Source of the DNA: Treponema sp.
GTDB lineage: Bacteria > Spirochaetota > Spirochaetia > Treponematales > Breznakiellaceae
NCBI GenBank assembly: GCA_031272575.1
Contig: JAISTO010000218.1
Location: 1 to 5,748 of the forward strand
Length of the DNA: 5,748 bases
Direction of reading: 5' to 3'
Shown here: positions 1-4,875 of the stretch, one piece after another
Layout of the letters: each line of letters opens with the position of its first letter
How positions within the stretch are numbered: position 1 is the first letter of the stretch
Made by a program: the position numbers and the translations under genes
The notes under the pieces: model-generated
The model's database searches: none
What the model saw: the letters and a program-made list of their open reading frames with translations, nothing else
What the model was told of the DNA's origin: nothing

Positions 1-144
1 GAGAGCCGCCTCGACGAAGCGCTCGCGCAGATAGCGTCACGGGGTTACCTCGACCCGTGGCGCGCGAGCGGCAAGCGCCTGGTGAGTGTGGCGGCGGATT
101 ACGACCTGTCGACGCGGGAACTGGCGGGATGGAAGGCGGCGTAG
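1..144 (+). CDS. AAA-ATPase-like / PD-(D/E)XK nuclease superfamily protein, C-terminal end (5' partial)
   Basis: Frame 1 is open from the first base and ends in TAG at 142-144, giving 47 residues. The pattern is LDEALAQIASRGYLDPW, then SGKRLVSVAADYD, then STRELAGWKA. This matches the closing segment of the DUF1703 PD-(D/E)XK domain (PF08011), where an 'EALxQIxxKGYxxxY' helix is followed by 'GKxVxxIGxxFD...TRxIxxW'. Family members pair an N-terminal AAA-ATPase-like domain with this nuclease-like domain, run to about 500-600 residues, and are often multicopy in Treponema, Bacteroidetes and Clostridia; their cellular role is unsettled. The window begins just after the expected ExK catalytic strand, so the active site cannot be judged. 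The gene converges on moxR, with the repeat element between them. Family assignment rests on recalled motif wording and is fairly secure; function is not. Confidence 0.8.
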   Translation, partial: ESRLDEALAQIASRGYLDPWRASGKRLVSVAADYDLSTRELAGWKAA

Positions 145-191
145 CGCAGCGCGTGGGCACAGGGTGAGGGGGCGCGAGCGGAGCGTACGGC

Positions 192-230
192 GTGGACGGT
201 GGACGGTGGACGGTGGACGGTGGACGGTGG
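192..230. repeat. Heptamer tandem repeat, left arm (five perfect ACGGTGG units)
   Basis: Five uninterrupted perfect copies of ACGGTGG occupy 196-230. They are preceded by GTGG (192-195) and a degenerate unit further left, and followed by AAAGTGG. The array lies in the noncoding gap 48 bases past the nuclease-like gene's stop. Its 3' portion (207-231) is complementary at 24 of 25 positions to 314-338, so it is one arm of an inverted repeat as well as a tandem array. Copy number could vary by slippage. Confidence 0.95.
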
Positions 231-314
231 AAAGTGGTGGCGTTATTCGAAAATCTTGCGTAGTACTACCATGCATCTCGGCAGTACCAGAGACTTTCGC
301 ACAACTCGCTTCCT

Positions 315-338
315 CCACCGTCCACCGTCAACCGTCCA
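315..338. repeat. Heptamer repeat, right arm (inverted units)
   Basis: CCACCGT occurs twice perfectly (315-321, 322-328), then once as CAACCGT (329-335), then as a partial CCA (336-338). This is the reverse complement of the left-arm heptamer, so the two arrays face each other. The right arm is shorter (2-3 units against 5) and carries a base change, which suggests the arms evolve separately. Confidence 0.9.
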
Positions 339-341
339 TTT

Positions 342-350
342 CCCCCCCCC
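342..350. repeat. Nine-base poly-C tract
   Basis: Nine consecutive C residues follow the right arm of the repeat element, seven bases short of the moxR stop codon. On the - strand this is G9 in the moxR 3' untranslated region. Homopolymers of this length are prone to slippage and sequencing error, but this one is outside every credible reading frame. Confidence 0.9.
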
Positions 351-357
351 GCGCGGT

Positions 358-1353
358 TCAGGGCACCGGGACGGTCCGCAGTATGCGGGCGAGGATGTCG
401 TCGGCGGTTTTGTTTTCCGCGTCGGCCTCGTAGGAGCGGACTATGCGGTGACGGAGGACGGCCGGGGCCGCCGCTTTGACGTCCTCGATGCTGACGAACG
501 CGCGGCCCGCGAAGAGGGCGTAGACGCGGGACACGCGGTGGAGGCAGAGCGAGGCCCTCGGGGACGCGCCGAACGCGATCAGGCGGCGGACGTCGCCGGC
601 CGCCGGGGGGACGCCGGGCACCGGACGGGTCGCGGCGCTGAGAGACACGATATACGCGGCGATCTTTTCGTCCAGGAAGACGGTGTCGGCGGCCTCGCGG
701 AGCCTCTCGATGCCCCCGGCCCCCAGCACGGGCGCGAGACTCTTGTCCTCGTCAGGCCGCTTGCCCCGCGAAAAAGCCCCGGCAAAGCCCAGTATAGCCT
801 CTTCTTCCGCCGCGCTGGGGTAGGGAACTATCGTCTTTAAGAGGAAGCGGTCCAACTCGGCCTCCGGGAGCGCGTAGGTGCCCTCATGCTCGATGGGGTT
901 CTCCGTCGCCATGACGAAAAACGGGTCGGGCAGGGGGTATGCCGTCTCCCCGATCGTGACCTGACGCTCTTCCATGGCCTCGAGCAGCGCGGACTGCACC
1001 TTGGCGGGGGCCCGGTTGATCTCGTCAGCGAGGATAAGGTTCGCGAAGACCGGCCCCTTGCGCACGGAGAAGCCCCCGCCCGCCTGATCCCATACCAGCG
1101 TACCGGTGATGTCCGCCGGCAGGAGGTCCGGGGTGAACTGGATACGCTTGAACGAGAGCCCCGTTATCTGCGCGAGGCACTTGACCGCGCGGGTCTTCGC
1201 GAGCCCCGGCGGCCCCTCGAGAAGGACGTGCCCCCCGGCGATAAGGGCCGCGAGGAGCGCGTCCACCATGTCTTGTTGACCGATGATGCGTTTTGCCATC
1301 TCGGCGCGGGCCGCCTGAAGGAGCCGCCCGGCTTCGGTAGTGGTGATTGCCAT
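358..1353 (-). CDS. moxR: MoxR-family AAA+ ATPase
   Basis: The 331-residue product has the full AAA+ signature of the MoxR clade (AAA_3 plus AAA_lid_2), which acts as a cytosolic ATP-driven chaperone for folding or metal-cofactor insertion of VWA-domain partners. Visible motifs are Walker A GPPGLAKT (47-54), Walker B LILADEINRAP (106-116) with D110/E111, sensor 1 in MATENP (N152), arginine finger in EAELDRF (R169), and sensor 2 in GASPRAS (R266). Length is normal and no key residue is missing. The ATG at 1351-1353 is chosen because the family's N-terminal helix begins right after it and a -10 box lies six bases upstream. There is no Shine-Dalgarno. The TPR gene lies 45 bases upstream on the same strand. 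The usual downstream partners (DUF58 and VWA/Bat genes) are absent: the 3' side meets a repeat element and a convergent gene. Family assignment is very secure; the client is unknown. Confidence 0.95.
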   Translation of the reverse strand: MAITTTEAGRLLQAARAEMAKRIIGQQDMVDALLAALIAGGHVLLEGPPGLAKTRAVKCLAQITGLSFKRIQFTPDLLPADITGTLVWDQAGGGFSVRKGPVFANLILADEINRAPAKVQSALLEAMEERQVTIGETAYPLPDPFFVMATENPIEHEGTYALPEAELDRFLLKTIVPYPSAAEEEAILGFAGAFSRGKRPDEDKSLAPVLGAGGIERLREAADTVFLDEKIAAYIVSLSAATRPVPGVPPAAGDVRRLIAFGASPRASLCLHRVSRVYALFAGRAFVSIEDVKAAAPAVLRHRIVRSYEADAENKTADDILARILRTVPVP

Positions 1354-1359
1354 GCGGCC

Positions 1360-1389
1360 AGTATAGCGCAGACGCCGCGAATATGTGAA
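1360..1389 (-). promoter_or_regulatory. Predicted leaderless promoter of moxR
   Basis: Read on the - strand, TTCACA (1389-1384), an 18-base spacer and TATACT (1365-1360) form a sigma-70-type promoter matching the consensus at 5/6 in each box. The -10 box ends six bases before the moxR ATG, so transcription should begin at or next to the start codon. The decamer CGCTATACTG here is identical to the one before lolC. The whole promoter fits in the 45 bases after the TPR stop codon. Confidence 0.65.
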
Positions 1390-1398
1390 GGGGGGCTG

Positions 1399-3405
1399 CT
1401 AATGATACAACCGTAACGAGCGCAGCAGGCTCCGCAGTTCCGGGGCCGCCTGCGCCGCCTCGCGGGTGGGCTCCGCCGCGGCCTCCGCTTTTTGCGCATA
1501 GACCCCGTCCCCCTCCGCGATGCGGTCGAAAAAGCCCTCCCGCGTGAGAGTGCCGGCGGAAAGTTCCTCGGAGACTTCCGTCACCTTAAAAACGCCGCAG
1601 ACGTCATCCTTGGCGTAGGATAGGTTGATGGTTTTGTCATTTTTGACAAAATTGACTTTCGACCCGTTTTTAAGGATGACCAGTACAGCGTCTTTTTCGA
1701 CCCCATCCGCCTTCCCCTTGTCGATGAGGCCCTGGCCCTGACGCCGAGCCGCGAGGCGCGCGCCGAAGGGGAGGGCCTTGACGAGTTGATCCGCGATGCC
1801 CCGCACGGCGGCGCGGAGCCGATCCGCTCCGGTGCGATATGCGTAAAACTCGGCAAGCGGCGCGCCGGTGGCCCCGAGGAAGAGTTCGGCCTTTATCGAG
1901 AGGTCGCGCTCGTTTTCCGCGGCGGAAACAAGCATGAAGAAATCCGCCTGCCTTTTGCGCGCCTCGCTAAAGGCCGCGGAAAACTGTTTCTGCCGGAGCG
2001 GGGCATCCTCGAGGGGGCGCGCCTTGCGCTCGTGCACGAGTATGTCCCGCAGATAGGCCGCGGCTGCCGCGCCCGCGTCCGTGTGAAAAAGCCCTATCGG
2101 GGCGTCGAGGCAAAACACCGCCACATTCCACGCGGGGCGCGCGATGAGCATGGGGTCCGCGTTCCAGCGCCGGGCAAGCGAATCGGCAAGGAGGGACTGG
2201 TAGGCCCCAAGCGCGTCCTCGAGCGCCTGGTCGGAAAGCCCCTGATCCCGCAGAAAGCTGATCTCTTCGAGATACCGCGCCGGATAGCCCTTCTGCCGCA
2301 GCAGTTCCGCGTAGGCGCGGCGCTCCGGCGCGAAGGGGCAGAGCCTGAGGCCCCGCTTGTACTCGAAAAGCGCCTGCTCCGAGTAACTGCCCCGCCTGTA
2401 AGCGGCCGCGCGCGCGAAGTGCCAGGCCGCCCAGGAGACGCGCTCCGGGTCTTCGAGCGCCGTGTCGGAGAGGAGGCGCTCCTCCAGGGCCGCGCGGGCG
2501 AACTCGTCCTGCGGGTCCAGGGTGAGCGCCTCGGCAAAGGCCGCGCGCGCCTCCCGGAGACGGCCCGCCCGTTCGAGGCAGAGGCCCCGCATATAGCGCG
2601 CGAGGGGGTCCTTCGCGTCCAGGCTGACGAGGCGCTCCGTGAGGCCGAGGGCCGCTTCGTAGTCCGCGCCGCTGTAGCGGAGGGCGGCGAGGAGCGAGAG
2701 CGCGGCCCGGTAATCGGGCTTTTCCACGAGGGCGCGCTCGGCGAGGTCCCCGGCCTCCCGGAGACGGCCCGCCTGCGCGTAGAGCCAGGCTCCGTAATAG
2801 TTGACGATGGGGTCGTTGGGGTGCTGTTCGAGCGCCTTGTCAATATAGGAACGGGCCTGCGTACGCTCGCCGAGCGAGTCGAGGGTCAGCGCCAGCGAGA
2901 TGAAGAGCCGGCGGTCGTCCGGGTAGCGCCCCACCGCCTCGCGGTAGCGCCGCGCCGCGTCCCCGGCGCGCCCCCTGCTGATGTCAATCTCGGCCGCGGT
3001 GAAAAGCGCCTCGCGGTTGTAGGGCTCCTTTGCCAGCACCGCATCGAGGATGACGCGCGCCTCGTCCGGAAACCCGAGCGCCGTCTGCACCGCGGCCTCG
3101 AGGTTGGCGAGCGCGAGGTCGGCGCGGGCGAGCGCGCGGGCCTTGCGCACCCACACGAGGCTCTCGCCGAACTCCCCAAGCCCGTAGTAGCACTCCGCCA
3201 TGCCCGCGGCCGCCCCCGCGTGCGCGGGGCTCAGGCGCAGACACTCGAGAAAATGCTCGACAGCGCCGCTCCAGTTTTCGTCCTCCATCGCGGCCTGGCC
3301 CTGCCGGTACCAGTACGCCGGATCCCGCCGCGCCTGGCTCGTCAAAAAAACGAGCGACAGCCCCAGCAGTATGATGAACGGTAACGGCCGTTTTCTGTGT
3401 TTCAA
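1399..3405 (-). CDS. Exported TPR protein with CsgG/FlgT-like C-terminal region
   Basis: From the TTG at 3403-3405 the product is 668 residues. It opens with MKHRKR, a hydrophobic stretch (about 7-22) and a possible signal peptidase site after SQA (23-25), so it is probably periplasmic or membrane-anchored by an uncleaved helix. Eight contiguous 34-residue TPRs fill 29-300 without a gap, a ninth lies near 327-360, and a helical linker follows. Residues about 426-545 (WNVAVF..., ADFFMLVSAAE..., LSIKAELFLGATG) recall the CsgG/TolB-N-like fold seen in envelope lipoproteins. Residues 557-638 (LIDKGKADGVEKDAVLVILK..., then EGDGVY) recall the small beta domain of FlgT. These domain likenesses are inference. 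An earlier in-frame TTG at 3451-3453 is rejected as a start because it is the -35 box itself; another at 3415-3417 is possible but lacks a ribosome site. TPRs usually bind proteins, so a scaffold role in the envelope is plausible; no enzyme motif is seen. Confidence 0.85.
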   Translation of the reverse strand: MKHRKRPLPFIILLGLSLVFLTSQARRDPAYWYRQGQAAMEDENWSGAVEHFLECLRLSPAHAGAAAGMAECYYGLGEFGESLVWVRKARALARADLALANLEAAVQTALGFPDEARVILDAVLAKEPYNREALFTAAEIDISRGRAGDAARRYREAVGRYPDDRRLFISLALTLDSLGERTQARSYIDKALEQHPNDPIVNYYGAWLYAQAGRLREAGDLAERALVEKPDYRAALSLLAALRYSGADYEAALGLTERLVSLDAKDPLARYMRGLCLERAGRLREARAAFAEALTLDPQDEFARAALEERLLSDTALEDPERVSWAAWHFARAAAYRRGSYSEQALFEYKRGLRLCPFAPERRAYAELLRQKGYPARYLEEISFLRDQGLSDQALEDALGAYQSLLADSLARRWNADPMLIARPAWNVAVFCLDAPIGLFHTDAGAAAAAYLRDILVHERKARPLEDAPLRQKQFSAAFSEARKRQADFFMLVSAAENERDLSIKAELFLGATGAPLAEFYAYRTGADRLRAAVRGIADQLVKALPFGARLAARRQGQGLIDKGKADGVEKDAVLVILKNGSKVNFVKNDKTINLSYAKDDVCGVFKVTEVSEELSAGTLTREGFFDRIAEGDGVYAQKAEAAAEPTREAAQAAPELRSLLRSLRLYH
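1632..1651. other. Perfect hairpin inside an AT-rich patch of the TPR gene
   Basis: TTTTGTCA (1632-1639) and TGACAAAA (1644-1651) are perfect 8-base complements around a TTTT loop. They sit in an AT-rich island (about 1610-1680) that stands out from the G+C-rich surroundings and encodes a Lys/Asn-rich segment (VNFVKNDK) of the C-terminal domain. This may be only the codons required by those residues, or a small binding site or RNA fold. Confidence 0.5.
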
Positions 3406-3408
3406 AGG

Positions 3409-3415
3409 TCCTCCC
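3409..3415 (-). promoter_or_regulatory. Shine-Dalgarno sequence deciding the TPR start
   Basis: GGGAGGA on the - strand is a strong anti-16S match. Its GGAGG core ends four bases before the TTG at 3405, slightly close but usable. It is the only clear ribosome binding site at a gene start in the window, and it places the start directly before the basic residues of a signal sequence. Confidence 0.7.
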
Positions 3416-3424
3416 AATGCGCGT

Positions 3425-3453
3425 ATGATAGCATGGGGGCCGCGGCGTGTCAA
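3425..3453 (-). promoter_or_regulatory. Strong sigma-70-type promoter of the TPR gene
   Basis: On the - strand, a perfect TTGACA (3453-3448), a 17-base spacer and TATCAT (3430-3425; 5/6) form the best promoter in the window. The expected transcript start is near 3418, giving a leader of only about 13 bases that contains the GGAGG site. The -35 box begins 10 bases after the ClC stop codon, so the TPR gene can be expressed independently of the transporter. Confidence 0.8.
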
Positions 3454-3463
3454 GGGGGAATTG

Positions 3464-4795
3464 TCACGCCGCCTCCCTGCCTCCGCGAGAGACGGTCTTG
3501 GCGGTCATCCTTTCGAGCAGCACCATATAGACGGGCTTGGACCTGATAAGTTCCGCGGTAATGAACGCCGAGAGGGACGCGAGGACCAGGCTTGCCAGGT
3601 GAGTAAAACTGCCGCTCATCTCGAGGATGAGTACGATGCCGCAGACCGGCGCGCGCACGACCGCGGCGAAGAAGGCGGCCATACCGAGGATAAGCATATT
3701 GAGGCGTTGCCCCTCCGCCAGGAGGCCCCACTGTTCGAGCTGCATCCCCAGGCCGGCCCCCACGAGCGCGCCGCAGCTCAGGAGCGGCAGGAATATGCCC
3801 CCCGCTGTGCCGCTGCCGTAGCAGAGCGCGGTGAAAATCAACTTGACCGCAAAAAGCAGGACTATCCATCCCAATGAAAAATCCGCCGAGGGGAGGCGTT
3901 CTATCAGGGCATGGCCCCCGCCAAGGGCGTCGGCGAGGAAGAGGCCGAGCGGAATTGAGACGAGCAGGGGCAGGCAGGGGCGCAGCAGCATCGGGATGCG
4001 GCTTTTTGCGTAGAGGTCCTGGAAAGCGTAGATTGCGCGTTTGAAAAGATCGCCGCTGAGCGCGCAGAGGATGCCGAGCGCGACTACCCAGGGGTAGGCG
4101 CGGATGGGCATTTCCTGCACCAGGCTGAAGTCGAAGACCGGCGCCAGGCCGAAGAACCAGCCCGCGGTTGCGTCCGCGGCCATCGAGGCGGCCATGGCGC
4201 AGGCAAGGAAGAGGGGTGAAAATCCCGCCCCCAACTCCTCGAGTACGAAGATGAGCCCCGCCAGGGGCGCGTTAAAGGCAGCGGAAAGCCCTGCCGCGGA
4301 AGCGCTCGTGATCAGTATGCGCCGCTCGAGCGACGGCCTGCGGAGTATGCGCAGGATACCCTTGCCGGTATAGGCGCCTATCTGAATCGATGGCCCCTCC
4401 CGCCCCAGCGAAAGCCCCGCGCCCAGGCCCAGTACGCCGCTGAGCATCTTGAGCGGCAGTTCCGGGAGCACCTTGAGGGGCATGCCCTTGTGCAGCGCCC
4501 CCTCTATCTGCGGAATGCCGCTCCCCCTGATCATCGGCCACTTCTTTGCGCAGAGCCCCAGGAGTACTCCGAGCAGCCCCAGGCCGGCTGCCCAGAGCGG
4601 GAGCCAGGGGAGCGCCGAGGCGCGGAGCACACGGTACAGCGCCTCCCGGTACGTATCCGCGAAACTAATTGCCATGCGGAAACCCACCACGAGAATCCCG
4701 GCAGCAAAGCCGATCAGTATGCTTTCGAAAACGACCGAGAGCCGCGAGTTATAGTACTTTACCAGGGGCGACTTTGAAGAAAAAAGAGGCCGCAT
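3464..4795 (-). CDS. ClC-family chloride transporter, predicted H+/Cl- antiporter
   Basis: The 443-residue polytopic inner-membrane protein carries the ClC ion-pathway motifs in order: GSGIP (91-95, with the coordinating serine S92), GREGP (131-135, gating glutamate E133), FVLEE (183-187) and GSGTAGGIFLP (327-337). A tyrosine in KPVY (Y423) matches the ion-coordinating tyrosine of E. coli ClcA. E187 aligns with ClcA Glu203, the internal proton-transfer residue, so exchange of about two Cl- for one H+ is more likely than a passive channel. The length equals the ClC transport core; no C-terminal CBS domain pair is present. The ATG at 4793-4795 is favoured by a -10-like TACACT six bases upstream and the amphipathic N-terminal helix typical of the family. 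The gene diverges from lolC across 80 bases. Family role: acid resistance, pH and chloride homeostasis. Confidence 0.95.
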   Translation of the reverse strand: MRPLFSSKSPLVKYYNSRLSVVFESILIGFAAGILVVGFRMAISFADTYREALYRVLRASALPWLPLWAAGLGLLGVLLGLCAKKWPMIRGSGIPQIEGALHKGMPLKVLPELPLKMLSGVLGLGAGLSLGREGPSIQIGAYTGKGILRILRRPSLERRILITSASAAGLSAAFNAPLAGLIFVLEELGAGFSPLFLACAMAASMAADATAGWFFGLAPVFDFSLVQEMPIRAYPWVVALGILCALSGDLFKRAIYAFQDLYAKSRIPMLLRPCLPLLVSIPLGLFLADALGGGHALIERLPSADFSLGWIVLLFAVKLIFTALCYGSGTAGGIFLPLLSCGALVGAGLGMQLEQWGLLAEGQRLNMLILGMAAFFAAVVRAPVCGIVLILEMSGSFTHLASLVLASLSAFITAELIRSKPVYMVLLERMTAKTVSRGGREAA

Positions 4796-4801
4796 AAGGA
4801 A

Positions 4802-4830
4802 AGTGTAGCATAAGGGAAGGGGATAGGCAA
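4802..4830 (-). promoter_or_regulatory. Predicted leaderless promoter of the ClC gene
   Basis: On the - strand, TTGCCT (4830-4825), 17 bases and TACACT (4807-4802) lie upstream, with exactly six bases between the -10 box and the ATG. The boxes are only 4/6 matches each, so this would be a weak call alone. It is raised by the identical spacing and similar GCTACACT wording at the two other leaderless-type starts. No Shine-Dalgarno precedes the ATG. Confidence 0.5.
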
Positions 4831-4850
4831 GAGGCCCCCTTGCCTTCCCC
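4819..4850. promoter_or_regulatory. Inverted repeat between the divergent ClC and lolC promoters
   Basis: GGGGATAGGCAAG (4819-4831) and CTTGCCTTCCCC (4839-4850) form a 12-bp inverted repeat with one bulged T and a 7-base spacer. Each arm contains the -35 hexamer of one promoter. It could be an operator for a dimeric regulator acting on both genes, an accident of two facing TTGCCT boxes, or a bidirectional attenuating hairpin. A hairpin is unlikely because it lies upstream of both predicted transcript starts. Confidence 0.5.
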
Positions 4851-4869
4851 GCCCCCTTTCCGCTATACT
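4840..4869 (+). promoter_or_regulatory. Predicted leaderless promoter of the lolC-type gene
   Basis: TTGCCT (4840-4845), 18 bases and TATACT (4864-4869; 5/6) precede the ATG at 4876 by six bases. The CGCTATACTG block is identical to that before moxR. No purine-rich ribosome site lies between the box and the start, so the transcript is predicted to begin on or very near the ATG. Confidence 0.6.
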
Positions 4870-4875
4870 GTTCCC

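Larger units (their letters stand above)
192..338. repeat. Composite inverted-repeat element (hairpin 207-338 with nested central palindrome)
   Basis: The gap between the convergent nuclease-like gene and moxR holds a nested palindrome. The outer arms 207-231 and 314-338 are 25 bases each with one mismatch (position 330), and both are built from the ACGGTGG heptamer. The 82-base interior contains a second, imperfect inverted repeat. CGAAAATCT (248-256) and GTACTACC (263-270) face, across a central ATGCAT (271-276), GGCAGTAC (280-287) and AGACTTTCG (291-299). Both inner blocks have A.C mismatches on the + strand that become U.G wobbles in RNA read from the - strand. No transposase or flanking target duplication was seen and no U-run follows, so it is not a standard intrinsic terminator. 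It most resembles a REP/BIME-like or MITE-like intergenic element. Confidence 0.8.

Noticed and set aside
192..338. Repeat element as a CRISPR array
   Set aside because: The units are seven bases long, directly adjacent and without spacers, and the two arrays are inverted relative to each other. No cas gene is present.
192..338. Repeat element as a Rho-independent terminator for the convergent genes
   Set aside because: The hairpin is long, but neither strand has a T-run after the stem and the loop region is large. Some contribution to transcription end cannot be excluded.
342..350. Poly-C tract as a phase-variation switch
   Set aside because: The tract is outside every credible coding frame and downstream of the moxR stop, and no promoter spacing depends on it. 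A length change would have no obvious switching effect.
199..840. Open frame on the + strand running through the heptamers into the 3' part of moxR
   Set aside because: It starts inside the tandem repeat and continues antisense to MoxR's conserved lid domain. Repeat-encoded residues and low-complexity sequence show no protein family.
886..1416. Open frame on the + strand opposite the 5' half of moxR
   Set aside because: It is antisense to the Walker A, Walker B and sensor regions of MoxR and has no recognisable protein features of its own.
1786..3384. Long open frame (532 codons) on the + strand opposite the TPR gene
   Set aside because: It is exactly antisense to a clear TPR protein. High third-position G+C removes stops from the opposite strand, and the translation is Arg/Glu/Ala-rich with no domain.
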